Source: Nitrosopumilus sp.
Lineage (GTDB): Archaea > Thermoproteota > Nitrososphaeria > Nitrososphaerales > Nitrosopumilaceae
NCBI RefSeq assembly: GCF_025699125.1
Contig: NZ_JAILWC010000003.1
Span: 186,001 to 250,000 of the forward strand
Direction: 5' to 3'
Length of the DNA: 64,000 bases
How positions within the stretch are numbered: position 1 is the first letter of the stretch; every line of letters begins with the position of its first letter. Both the position numbers and the translations under genes were made by a program. The notes beneath the pieces are model-generated. The model did no database searches, was not told the DNA's origin, and saw nothing but the letters and a program-made list of their open reading frames with translations. This document shows, piece by piece, positions 16,320 through 24,488 of this stretch.

Positions 16320-17399
16320 ATGAAAGCAGTAGTATACAATGAATATGCACCAGATGATAATTTTTCTAAAATCCTCAAAGTCCAGGATATAGATGATCCA
16401 AAACCAAAAGCAGATGAAGTTGTCTTTAAAGTAAAAGCAGCTGCTCTGAATTATAACGATATTTGGGGAATGAGAGGAGTACCTGTTGCTGTTCCATTAC
16501 CACATGTTTCAGGTTCAGATGCTGCTGGAGATGTTATAGCAGTTGGTGAAGATGTTAAAAATATCAAAGTTGGAGATAGAGTTGTCTCTCACTCAAATAT
16601 GTCTTGCAGAGTTTGTAAAGCATGTACTGATGGAAGAGAATTTGATTGTATTAATAGGACCATTTGGGGATTTCAAACTGGTCCAACTTGGGGCGCTTTT
16701 CAAGAAGTAACTCATCTTCCCGAAGTAAATATTTCAGTTATTCCAGAAGGAGTATCATATGATGAAGCAGCAGCTGCATCCATGACATTACTTACGTCAT
16801 GGCATATGCTGGTTGGAAGAGCCAAAATTGTTCCAGGACAAACTGTCTTAATCATGGGTGGTGGTTCTGGAGTAGGAAGCTTTGGAATTCAGATTGCAAA
16901 ATTATACAATTGTGATGTAATTGCAACAGCAAGTCCTGACAAACTAGACAAATGTCTAGAACTTGGAGCAGATTTTGCAGTTGATCATAGAAAAGAAGAC
17001 TGGCATAAAGAAGTCAGAGCAATTTCAAAAGAACTTGCAAAGAAAAAAGGTGAAGCACCAGGAATTGATGTTTCCTTTGATCATATTGGTGAAACACACT
17101 GGAACAAACAACTGACCTTACTAAAATATGGAGCAACTCTAGTTTCATGTGGTGCAACAACAGGATACGATGCACAAACTGATCTTAGACATATTTTCTT
17201 TAAAGGAACAAACATCCTAGGTTCTACACAAGGAACCAAAGCTGAATTAGATCAAGGTCTTTATTGGATGGGTCAAGGCAAAATTAAAGCAGCAATTGAT
17301 TCAACATATTCCTTTGAGCAAGCAGCAGAGGCTCATACAAAGATGTTAACTGGAAAAGGTCTCTTTGGCAAAATCTTAATGAAGCCAGAGGGCACTTAA
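16320..17399 (+). CDS. Medium-chain (MDR) zinc-type reductase/alcohol dehydrogenase family protein
   Basis: A 359-residue NAD(P)H oxidoreductase with a GroES-like N-terminal domain and a Rossmann domain (IMGGGSGVGSFGIQIAK). The structural-zinc lobe is kept (SCRVCKACTDGREFDC), but usual catalytic zinc ligands are not: the region is LNYNDIWGMRG and GSDAAGDV. That pattern fits enoyl- or acryloyl-CoA reductases rather than alcohol dehydrogenases. An acryloyl-CoA reductase role in the hydroxypropionate/hydroxybutyrate cycle is possible but is inference. A CitE-like lyase gene follows after 7 bases, suggesting a shared CoA-thioester pathway. Confidence 0.8.
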   Translation: MKAVVYNEYAPDDNFSKILKVQDIDDPKPKADEVVFKVKAAALNYNDIWGMRGVPVAVPLPHVSGSDAAGDVIAVGEDVKNIKVGDRVVSHSNMSCRVCKACTDGREFDCINRTIWGFQTGPTWGAFQEVTHLPEVNISVIPEGVSYDEAAAASMTLLTSWHMLVGRAKIVPGQTVLIMGGGSGVGSFGIQIAKLYNCDVIATASPDKLDKCLELGADFAVDHRKEDWHKEVRAISKELAKKKGEAPGIDVSFDHIGETHWNKQLTLLKYGATLVSCGATTGYDAQTDLRHIFFKGTNILGSTQGTKAELDQGLYWMGQGKIKAAIDSTYSFEQAAEAHTKMLTGKGLFGKILMKPEGT

Positions 17400-17406
17400 T
17401 CATTTA

Positions 17407-18261
17407 ATGACACAGCTTTTCAGAAGTCTTATTTTTGTTCCGGGAAATAATCCTAGATTTCTTGAAAAAGCAAAAAAATTACATGCTGATATTGTCTGCT
17501 TTGATCTTGAAGATTCAGTACCAGACAATGAAAAAGTTAACGCAAGAAATCTTATCAAATCTGCATTAAAATCTAGACAATCTTATGCATCTTCAATTTT
17601 TGTTCGAACAAATTCTCCAACTTCAGGGAAAATCCCTTCTGATCTTAAAGAAGTGGTTCAAAAAGGAATTGATGGTATTGTTATCCCAAAGGTAAATAAT
17701 GTAAAAGAGATGGAAAAAATTGAGAAAATACTATCAAAATTAGAAAAAACACGAAAACTAAAACCAATTCAAATAATTCCGTCAATTGAATCTGCAGAAG
17801 GTGTAGTTAACACGTATAACATTGCATCTTTTGGAAAAAGAGTTTCTGCAGTAGTTTTTGGTGTTTTTGATCTTCTAAATGATCTAGGAGTTGAATATAC
17901 AAAAGAATCAGAAGGTGCCAGATATTCTAGAACAAAAATTCCTGTAGATGCACATGCTTCAGGAATTGTGGCCATTGATGCCATCTGGCAGGATCTAAAA
18001 GATTCTAAAGGTTTTGTAAAAGATTGCAAACTGGGTAAAAGTTTAGGTTATTCAGGAAAAAGTATCATCCATCCAGATCAAATCGCTGTGGTGCACAAAT
18101 TATTCCATCCTAATAAAAGTGAAATTTTCTGGGCTGAAAAAGTCTGTAAGGCATATCTTGAATCAACACAAAAAGGTAAAGGTGCCACTATTGTTGATGG
18201 AAAAATGATAGATGAAGTACATTTCAAACAAGCAAAATCCCTTCTTGAATTAGTAAAGTGA
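17407..18261 (+). CDS. HpcH/HpaI aldolase/citrate lyase (CitE-like) family protein
   Basis: A 284-residue TIM-barrel lyase that should cleave or form a carbon-carbon bond of a CoA thioester such as malyl-CoA or citramalyl-CoA. Family motifs: FVPGNNPRFLEKA, CFDLEDSVP, IPSIESAEGV (metal-binding Glu), FGVFDLLNDLG (metal-binding Asp) and GYSGKSIIHPDQI. There are no alpha or gamma citrate lyase subunits nearby, so it is a stand-alone CitE-like enzyme. It is probably cotranscribed with the upstream MDR reductase; the substrate is not known. Confidence 0.85.
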   Translation: MTQLFRSLIFVPGNNPRFLEKAKKLHADIVCFDLEDSVPDNEKVNARNLIKSALKSRQSYASSIFVRTNSPTSGKIPSDLKEVVQKGIDGIVIPKVNNVKEMEKIEKILSKLEKTRKLKPIQIIPSIESAEGVVNTYNIASFGKRVSAVVFGVFDLLNDLGVEYTKESEGARYSRTKIPVDAHASGIVAIDAIWQDLKDSKGFVKDCKLGKSLGYSGKSIIHPDQIAVVHKLFHPNKSEIFWAEKVCKAYLESTQKGKGATIVDGKMIDEVHFKQAKSLLELVK

Positions 18262-18272
18262 TATTTTCCTTC

Positions 18273-18884
18273 TTATTCTAATGTTCGAAGTATTGATTTT
18301 ACACTAGAACTTTCTTCCATAATTTTCTTTGGTATTATTCCATTTACAACAGTTTTTCCCTTTTTAATATCTAAATTAATTTCTTGAAAAACACATTGAA
18401 GCTTAGATATTTTTTTACTTTCACTTAGAACTTTTCCAGTTTCAACAATCAATCCGTTGATCATCATATTTTCAATCTTTCTATATCCTGAAGTTTTTGG
18501 TGCTTTAGATTCTTTAAGGATTTGTGGAATTGTATATTCTTTATCTAAAAGGGTTGTAATAATACATCTTGAGTCATACTCTCCGAACAATTCTAATATT
18601 GAATCTGATAAAATTGGGTTGATTATAGTTACAAAATATTTTTCATTTGATTCTTTTATTCTGATGATTTTATCTAGACAATCTCTTTCAAATTTAGAAA
18701 CATCTAGACTTGAATTTTTTTTGAGAACACTTGTAAATTTTTGAAAATGTTCAATTGAAAGCTTTATGGACATTCCATGTTCTAAAAATAATTCACGTTC
18801 AACTTTATGGAGCAGTTCCAAATCCATTTTTTTCTTAATTTCAAATAGTAAAGCATTTGAAATTAATCTGTCAATTCCTCCCAT
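18273..18884 (-). CDS. Winged-helix protein, probable transcription regulator
   Basis: A 203-residue protein with a predicted winged-helix segment in its C-terminal half (IITTLLDKEYTIPQILKESK, then TSGYRKIENMMINGLIVETG). The last strand resembles a beta-wing, and the N-terminal half is helical. I recognise a general HTH pattern but no named family. It is divergent from the response-regulator gene, with 54 bases between start codons, and could regulate that gene or itself. Function is inferred from fold only. Confidence 0.6.
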   Translation of the reverse strand: MGGIDRLISNALLFEIKKKMDLELLHKVERELFLEHGMSIKLSIEHFQKFTSVLKKNSSLDVSKFERDCLDKIIRIKESNEKYFVTIINPILSDSILELFGEYDSRCIITTLLDKEYTIPQILKESKAPKTSGYRKIENMMINGLIVETGKVLSESKKISKLQCVFQEINLDIKKGKTVVNGIIPKKIMEESSSVKSILRTLE

Positions 18885-18938
18885 TTATCAATTCTAGATC
18901 ATGGAAAATATTAAAGCACTGTTTTTTTACTATCATCT

Positions 18939-19289
18939 ATGTCCAAATCAGTAATTGTGATTGATGATGATGAAGATACTGTTAGACTATTTACTGAATT
19001 TCTTGAAGAGAGGGGAGTAAATGTTGTCGGAAATGGGTTTAATGGAACTGCTGCTGTTAAACTATTCAAGGAAACCAATCCTGATGTAGTTCTAATAGAT
19101 CTAAACATGCCTAACGGAAGTGGTTATTACGCAATTAAAAAAATTCAAGAAGTTAATCCCAAGGCACGGATTGTTGCTGTTTCTGCAGACAGTAATTATA
19201 CTACGGAGGAAAAATTGGAAAAACTCAACATACCTCTTATTCAGAAACCATTCAAAATGGATCAAGTAATTTCAATCATAAATGATTGA
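18939..19289 (+). CDS. CheY-like response regulator receiver protein
   Basis: A single-domain receiver of 116 residues: acidic pocket IDDDEDT, phospho-acceptor Asp in VVLIDLNMPNGSGY, switch Ser in AVSADS and conserved Lys in IQKPF. There is no output domain and no histidine kinase in the window, so the partner is elsewhere. It may act by protein-protein contact. The adjacent small ribbon-helix-helix gene overlaps the 3' region on the track frame but probably starts downstream. Confidence 0.92.
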   Translation: MSKSVIVIDDDEDTVRLFTEFLEERGVNVVGNGFNGTAAVKLFKETNPDVVLIDLNMPNGSGYYAIKKIQEVNPKARIVAVSADSNYTTEEKLEKLNIPLIQKPFKMDQVISIIND

Positions 19290-19353
19290 TCCCATTTTTG
19301 GAACATTTCATATAGTGTTATATTGTAAAATTCATAAAATTTCTATGATTAAA

Positions 19354-19497
19354 ATGAGTAAGCGAGTCACAATCATGATTGATGAAGACCTTGATAAAAA
19401 ACTCCGACTTCGTCAAGCAAAATTAATTCAACAGGAACAGACTTCATACAGTTATTCTAAAGTATTGAATGAATCACTGCGTAAAGTTCTAAAATAA
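19354..19497 (+). CDS. Ribbon-helix-helix DNA-binding protein
   Basis: A 47-residue protein with the ribbon-helix-helix layout: strand KRVTIMIDEDL, helix DKKLRLRQAKLIQQ, and helix SYSKVLNESLRKVL. Such proteins bind DNA as dimers through the paired strands. ATG 19354 gives MSKRVTIMI; an ATG three codons earlier (19345) is also possible. No toxin partner is adjacent, so an antitoxin role is not supported. Confidence 0.7.
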   Translation: MSKRVTIMIDEDLDKKLRLRQAKLIQQEQTSYSYSKVLNESLRKVLK

Positions 19498-19577
19498 CTA
19501 GAGTAGAATCTAGCAAGATTTTATTTCATTTATTAGAATAGGTTAAAGATAATGAATTATCATTATATTTTAGAAAA

Positions 19578-20282
19578 ATGATTGATCTTTTAGATCCTAC
19601 AAATGTGATAACTAGGATGTTTAGTGCTGGAAAATATGAAGAAATGTACAATTATTGTAAAAATCTATTGGAAAAAATTCCTAATGATATGGTTGCACTT
19701 CAAAATATTGCATTATCGCTAATTCATTTAAAAAAGTATGATGAGGCAATTGTGTATTGTGATAAAGTCCTAGAAATAAAAAATTCAGATACATATGCAC
19801 TAAAAAATAAAATTTATGCCCTTGAAAATCTAAAAGAATATGAGCAAGTTTTAGAATTATGTAAACTAATTCTTTCTACAAATCCTAATGATATTTGGGC
19901 CCTTAACAGTATGGGATTATCGTTAAACGAACTAAATCGCCATCAAAATGCTCTAGAATGTTATGATGCCTCTCTTAGAATAGACCCTAATGATGTTACA
20001 GCCTTGATGAATAAAGCCATTTCTCTTAGTCATCTCCAAAATTACAAAGATGCCATTGAATTTTATGACAAAGCTCAAAGTATTGATTCAACCTTAAAAG
20101 AAATTCCTCTTGCAAAATCGAGATTATTTGAAAAATTAGGAATGGATGATGATGCATTTTTAGCTGCACAAGGAGTTTTAAACAAAGATATGCAAAAAAT
20201 CAAAAATGACGCTAAGGAAAACAGGTTTTCTGTATTTCATCAATTCTGCGAGAATGAATTTCAAGATTATAATTCCAAATAA
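19578..20282 (+). CDS. Tetratricopeptide-repeat protein
   Basis: A 234-residue protein made almost entirely of TPR helical hairpins (about five). Clear repeat cores include ALIHLKKYDEAIVYCDKVLE, the ENLKEYEQVLELCK stretch, ELNRHQNALECYDASL and SHLQNYKDAIEFYDKAQ. There is no signal peptide or membrane segment. It is likely a cytoplasmic scaffold; the partner is unknown. It starts 80 bases after the ribbon-helix-helix gene. Confidence 0.85.
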   Translation: MIDLLDPTNVITRMFSAGKYEEMYNYCKNLLEKIPNDMVALQNIALSLIHLKKYDEAIVYCDKVLEIKNSDTYALKNKIYALENLKEYEQVLELCKLILSTNPNDIWALNSMGLSLNELNRHQNALECYDASLRIDPNDVTALMNKAISLSHLQNYKDAIEFYDKAQSIDSTLKEIPLAKSRLFEKLGMDDDAFLAAQGVLNKDMQKIKNDAKENRFSVFHQFCENEFQDYNSK

Positions 20283-20291
20283 TTACTATCG

Positions 20292-20363
20292 TTATTGAGT
20301 TTCAATATCAAAATCTAGTTCTGATAGCATCCCTTCCCACCATTTTGGAATAAATTCTGACAT
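20292..20363 (-). CDS. Possible 23-residue leaderless small ORF
   Basis: MSEFIPKWWEGMLSELDF and five more residues. A BoxA-like CTATAAG (20386-20392 on the minus strand) is centred 26 bases before the ATG, the spacing expected for a leaderless archaeal gene. It is very short, so homologs would be needed to establish it. Confidence 0.3.
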   Translation of the reverse strand: MSEFIPKWWEGMLSELDFDIETQ

Positions 20364-20428
20364 AAAGCAAACGATTCAACCTTTCCTTATAGATCTTACG
20401 TATAGAAATGAATGATATTGGAACTTAA

Positions 20429-20450
20429 GACCAGTAACGATTTGTTTACT
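20429..20450. repeat. Hairpin CCAGTAA/TTACTGG
   Basis: Perfect 7-bp stem with an 8-base loop in the intergenic stretch 20364-20562. It lies between the divergent candidate small ORFs and could be an operator or an RNA hairpin. No other structure was recognised in this stretch. Confidence 0.35.
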
Positions 20451-20562
20451 GGTGACAATTCCAACCATAACATATTGTCTAAAATAGTATTTAGGGACTA
20501 CTGATGATTTGTATGAATGATTTGTTCATTAGTGTTTTAAGCAAATCTTGTAAATACATAAC

Positions 20563-20712
20563 ATGTCAACATTAATTCAGTACAAATATGACAAAAACGC
20601 TGATCAGTCATTATCTCTGGAAGAACATGAAATTAAAAATCCAGTTTCATCCAACATTACAGCAATGGATATGATTGGATTAACTTGGATTCTTCAAGAT
20701 GATGAATGGTGA
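20563..20712 (+). CDS. Small hypothetical protein
   Basis: A 49-residue frame (MSTLIQYKYDKNADQSLSLE and onward, ending DDEW). It has an ATG, a TGTAAATACA element about 20 bases upstream, and a reasonable amino-acid mix. It resembles no family that I know. It lies between the TPR gene and the riboflavin cluster. Confidence 0.4.
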   Translation: MSTLIQYKYDKNADQSLSLEEHEIKNPVSSNITAMDMIGLTWILQDDEW

Positions 20713-20807
20713 TGTGTTTTACAACTCAATACCTCTTAATTCTGGAATCTGTCTCTAAGTCTGAATTCGAAAAGCTATTTTATACGCATAATTCATAACT
20801 ATTTTTG

Positions 20808-21392
20808 ATGTTTACTGGAATTGTTGAAGGCGTTGGCACAGTGGAAAAAATTTCAAAAAATACAAAAAATCGCAGTGCAATTGAAATGACTGTAAATCTT
20901 GGAAAGCATTCTAAGGGATTAAAAATTGGGCAAAGTGTTGCTCTTAATGGTGTATGCCTTACTGCAACAAAATTGTCAAAATCCAGTTGTATTTTTGAAA
21001 TGATTGAGGAAACTACCAAAAAAACAGATCTTGGTAATCTAAAGGTAGGTGGAATTGTAAATATTGAAAGAAGTTTAAAAGCTGGTGAGAGACTTGAAGG
21101 ACATTTTGTTTTGGGTCATGTAGATGGTGTTGGAATAATTAAAAAAATTCTAAAAAAACCAAAAGAAGTACAAGTTTGGTTTGAGGTTCCAAAGAAATTA
21201 TCAAAATATGTTGTGAAAAAAGGCTCTATTGCTATAGATGGAATTAGTTTAACTGTAGTTGATATCAAAAATTCGCTTGCATCTGTTTCATTAATCCCTC
21301 ATACCATTGATATAACAAATTTTCATACAAAAAAAATAGGCGATAAAGTTAATATTGAAACTGACATTCTGGGAAAATACATTCTAAAATAA
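20808..21392 (+). CDS. ribE: Riboflavin synthase (alpha-type)
   Basis: A 194-residue enzyme that dismutates two 6,7-dimethyl-8-ribityllumazines into riboflavin. Two homologous half-domains are visible: MFTGIVEGVGTV ... LNGVCLTAT in the first, and GHFVLGHVDGVGII ... IDGISLTVVD in the second. Start ATG 20808 (MFTGIVE) is the family start; the TTG one codon earlier is ignored. It is the first gene of the riboflavin cluster. An alpha-type riboflavin synthase, rather than the archaeal RibC type, is notable in an archaeon. Confidence 0.93.
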   Translation: MFTGIVEGVGTVEKISKNTKNRSAIEMTVNLGKHSKGLKIGQSVALNGVCLTATKLSKSSCIFEMIEETTKKTDLGNLKVGGIVNIERSLKAGERLEGHFVLGHVDGVGIIKKILKKPKEVQVWFEVPKKLSKYVVKKGSIAIDGISLTVVDIKNSLASVSLIPHTIDITNFHTKKIGDKVNIETDILGKYILK

Positions 21393-21470
21393 AGTCAATA
21401 ATCTACAAATTTAGTGGTAATTACCAATTTTTTAGTAAACTTTATAATTAGATTAGAAAGATTTTTTATT

Positions 21471-22136
21471 ATGTCTCTTGAATCTGCACTACAATCTCTA
21501 AAGCGAGGAGAATTTGTGTTGTTATTTGATTCAGCTGGAAGAGAAAATGAGATTGACATGGTAGTTGCAGCCGAATTTGTTACTCCTGAACATGTAGCAA
21601 GAATGCGACAATATGCTGGTGGATTACTGTGTATTGCAATTGATAATAATTTTGCAAAATCTCTTGAACTAAAGTACATGCATGAAATTCTTGCTGATTC
21701 TTCAATTTCAAATAAAGAAATGATTATGGGTTTGGCACCATATGGAGATCATCCAACATTTTCTTTATCTGTAAATCACTATCAAACTTATACTGGAATT
21801 ACTGATAAAGACAGATCATTAACAATTAGAGAAATGGCAAATATTTTTAATGTTGAAAATAAACAGAAAAAATTTGCATCATCATTTAAAACTCCTGGAC
21901 ATGTTCCATTATTGATTGCATCTAAAGGATTATTAGCTGCACGACAAGGACATACCGAAATGTCTGTTTATTTAGCTCAGGTTGCAGGTTTGACACCTGT
22001 TACCGCGATTTGTGAAATGATGGATGCTGAAACATATTCTGCATTATCTGTAGATAAAGCAGAAAAATTTGCAAAACAAAATGGGATTCCATTAATTGAT
22101 GGAAAAGAACTTTTAGAATACGCCAAGGTGCATTAG
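21471..22136 (+). CDS. ribB: 3,4-dihydroxy-2-butanone-4-phosphate synthase
   Basis: A 221-residue enzyme making the four-carbon unit of lumazine from ribulose 5-phosphate. Motifs: DSAGRENEIDMVVAAEFVT (metal-binding acidic residues), MRQYAGGLLC, HYQTYTGITDKDRSLT, FKTPGHVPLL and RQGHTE. It is monofunctional, without a GTP cyclohydrolase II domain, as usual in archaea. ATG 21471 is chosen because homology begins MSLESALQ; the longer frame from 21414 is rejected. The ribH start follows after 2 bases. Confidence 0.94.
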   Translation: MSLESALQSLKRGEFVLLFDSAGRENEIDMVVAAEFVTPEHVARMRQYAGGLLCIAIDNNFAKSLELKYMHEILADSSISNKEMIMGLAPYGDHPTFSLSVNHYQTYTGITDKDRSLTIREMANIFNVENKQKKFASSFKTPGHVPLLIASKGLLAARQGHTEMSVYLAQVAGLTPVTAICEMMDAETYSALSVDKAEKFAKQNGIPLIDGKELLEYAKVH

Positions 22137-22138
22137 TA

Positions 22139-22555
22139 TTGAATATTGCAGTAGTGGTTTCGGAATTTAATGAGAAAGTGACATCTAGGATGCTTGCAGT
22201 AGCTCAAGAGAAGGCAATTACTTTGAAATTAAAAATTTTGTATACGTGTAAAGTTCCTGGTGCTTATGATATGCCTATAATAGTAGATTCTTTATTGCAA
22301 AAAAATGATATTGATGCTGTAGTTACTTTAGGTGCTATTATTAAAGGACAAACCAAACATGATGAAGTAATTTCCCATTCTACGGCCCAAGCCCTGACTG
22401 CTTTATCTATAAAATATCAAAAACCTGTTTCTTTAGGAATATCTGGCCCTGGAATGCAAGAAAGACATGCCTATGCCAGAATTAGGCCTGTTGCAGAACG
22501 CGCAGTAGAAGCTGTTGTAAAAATTTCTTATGAATTAAAGAGAATTCAAAAATGA
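22139..22555 (+). CDS. ribH: 6,7-dimethyl-8-ribityllumazine synthase
   Basis: A 138-residue enzyme joining the ribityl-pyrimidine and the butanone phosphate to form lumazine. Motifs: VVVSEFNEKVT, KVPGAYDMPI, LGAIIKGQTKHDEVI (catalytic His in the KHDEV segment) and the C-terminal AERAVEAVVK. It starts with TTG 22139, two bases after ribB, so translational coupling is likely. Its stop overlaps the next start by 4 bases. Confidence 0.93.
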   Translation: MNIAVVVSEFNEKVTSRMLAVAQEKAITLKLKILYTCKVPGAYDMPIIVDSLLQKNDIDAVVTLGAIIKGQTKHDEVISHSTAQALTALSIKYQKPVSLGISGPGMQERHAYARIRPVAERAVEAVVKISYELKRIQK

Positions 22556-23304
22556 TTCAACTTAGTATATTAAAAATTACTGGTTATGGTCCTTGGACAT
22601 TGACATTGGGTAGCGATAGAGAACATGAACTACAAATGCTACAGGCATCACTATACAAAGAAGTTCAAAAACTATTTTCTGAAAAGAACTGTCTCGTTTT
22701 TCTCAATAGAGCCGACGAATTTTTTGTAATTACTAATGGTCTTAAATTAGAAGATCACATCGAAATCCAAAAAAAACTTGAAAACTTATTTGATATTCGT
22801 TTGGCAATATCCATTGGTTATGGCGAATCTCCTTTTGATGCAAATCTGAAGGCATACGATGGAAAGAAAAATAACATTGTTTTAAATCAAGAACATAATA
22901 TTTTCGGATTCGTTAAAAATGCATCTGATTCAAAAGTTTCAATCATGCATTTAGATGTAGATGATCTTACGTCACGAAGAAAAAATAATTCTCCTTATGA
23001 AATCACATCAATAATTTTTGAATTATATTCGAAAATGTCAAAATATTTTCTTGCAAAAAATTCTCTTACATTTTTTATGGGCGGTGATAATTTCATGATA
23101 ATTGCAAGTGAAGATGGTAAAAATTCTGTTCAGAATTTCATTAACATGATTAAAGACAATGACGACATATCTTTGAATTGTGGAATAGGAAATGCACATA
23201 CTAGTAGAGAAGCTGCAAAATTAGCCACAAAATCTCTTGACACAATACGAGAAATTCGAGATTCAGGAAAAGAAAAACCTGAAGTTTATGAATTATCATG
23301 TTAA
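22552..23304 (+). CDS. arfA: GTP cyclohydrolase III (archaeal, riboflavin pathway)
   Basis: A 250-residue archaeal enzyme that opens GTP to the formylamino-pyrimidine phosphate (FAPy), the first step of archaeal riboflavin and F420 synthesis. Two ferredoxin-like, cyclase-related halves are visible, with MIQLSILKITGYGPWT, FLNRADEFFVITNG, MHLDVDDLT and FFMGGDNFMI. It starts in the ATGA overlap with ribH. Unlike GTP cyclohydrolase II it leaves the formyl group, so a separate deformylase is needed. Confidence 0.92.
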   Translation: MIQLSILKITGYGPWTLTLGSDREHELQMLQASLYKEVQKLFSEKNCLVFLNRADEFFVITNGLKLEDHIEIQKKLENLFDIRLAISIGYGESPFDANLKAYDGKKNNIVLNQEHNIFGFVKNASDSKVSIMHLDVDDLTSRRKNNSPYEITSIIFELYSKMSKYFLAKNSLTFFMGGDNFMIIASEDGKNSVQNFINMIKDNDDISLNCGIGNAHTSREAAKLATKSLDTIREIRDSGKEKPEVYELSC

Positions 23305-24488
23305 TTAGAAATATTAGTGTATTACAAGGTTCAGAATTAGATTTTGTCTTAAGAACTAATGTAAAAATTCAGAATAATATATTTCAAAAAATTCAATCAA
23401 AAATACAAACTAACTCAAATGAAGAATCAATAGACTGTGAAGGTCTTCTTTTAATCCCTGGTTTTATTAATGCACATACTCACATAGGAGATTCGATTGG
23501 AAAAGATGTTACGCTCAATAGTAGCGTAGATGAAAAAATCCATCCTGTATTTGGAGCTAAATCAAAAATTCTAAAAAATACATCCCAAGAAAATCTATCA
23601 AATTTTATGAAAAATACATGTCACTCAATGCTTCGAAAAGGAATTACGACATTTGTAGATTTTAGAGAAGGGGGATTAGATGGAGTAATCTTACTAAAAA
23701 AAGTACTATCTAACATCCCCATTCGTTCCATAATTTTAGGCAGACTTGAATTCTATCAAAAATCTACGGAAATTAAAAAAAATCTGCCATTTCCTAAAGA
23801 AAAAACTGAAGATCTTAATCAACTTCTTAAAGAATGTGATGGAATTGGTGTCAGTGGCGCAAATGAAAATAGTACTTCTATTTTAGAATATTATTCAAAA
23901 ACAACAAAACTTAGGGCAATTCATTCTTCTGAAACTATACAAAGTATTTCAACATCAAAGAAAGTCACAGGAAAATCTGAAACAATTAGAGCCTTGTCAC
24001 TAAAACCTCATTTTCTGGTTCACATGACTTTTGCTTCAAAAAGCGATCTTGCTATTTCAGCAAAAAAAACCCAAGGAATTGTCATTTGCCCAAGAGCCAA
24101 TTCCTCTCTTGCTGAGGGCATTCCAGACATAGAATTGATGCAAAAGGCAGGATGTACACTGGCATTAGGAACAGATAATGTAATGATTAATTCTCCTGAT
24201 ATGTTCAGAGAAATGGATTTTCTTTGGAAAGCAACAATGGGAATTCACAAAAAAAGAATTGATCCGAAAGAAATTCTTAAAATGTCTACAGTAAATGGAG
24301 GAAAAGTTTTGAACAAAGATATTGGGGTAATTGAAAATGGAAAAATTGCTGATTGTATTTTTCTTGATAAACATGCTTTAGATTTAGAACCAATGCATAA
24401 TCCATATGCATCAATTGTTCATAGAGCATCTGAATCTGCAATTAAAGCAGTAATGATTGGAGGGAAAATAGTATATGGAAAAATCTAA
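23298..24488 (+). CDS. Amidohydrolase-family protein embedded in the riboflavin cluster
   Basis: A 396-residue metal-dependent hydrolase of the cytosine deaminase/TRZ-ATZ type: HTH metal motif in INAHTHIGDS, later ligands in AIHSSET and LVHMTFAS, and the acid in LALGTDNVMINSPD. It overlaps arfA by 7 bases and arfC by 14 bases, so it is translated from the same operon. Because ArfA leaves a formylated product, this enzyme is a candidate for the deformylation step carried out in methanogens by the creatininase-like ArfB. That role is inference from position and chemistry. Confidence 0.8.
   Translation: MLIRNISVLQGSELDFVLRTNVKIQNNIFQKIQSKIQTNSNEESIDCEGLLLIPGFINAHTHIGDSIGKDVTLNSSVDEKIHPVFGAKSKILKNTSQENLSNFMKNTCHSMLRKGITTFVDFREGGLDGVILLKKVLSNIPIRSIILGRLEFYQKSTEIKKNLPFPKEKTEDLNQLLKECDGIGVSGANENSTSILEYYSKTTKLRAIHSSETIQSISTSKKVTGKSETIRALSLKPHFLVHMTFASKSDLAISAKKTQGIVICPRANSSLAEGIPDIELMQKAGCTLALGTDNVMINSPDMFREMDFLWKATMGIHKKRIDPKEILKMSTVNGGKVLNKDIGVIENGKIADCIFLDKHALDLEPMHNPYASIVHRASESAIKAVMIGGKIVYGKI

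Noticed and set aside
19354..19497. Antitoxin of a toxin-antitoxin pair
   Set aside because: It has the ribbon-helix-helix fold, but no toxin gene is adjacent; the neighbours are a receiver protein and a TPR protein.
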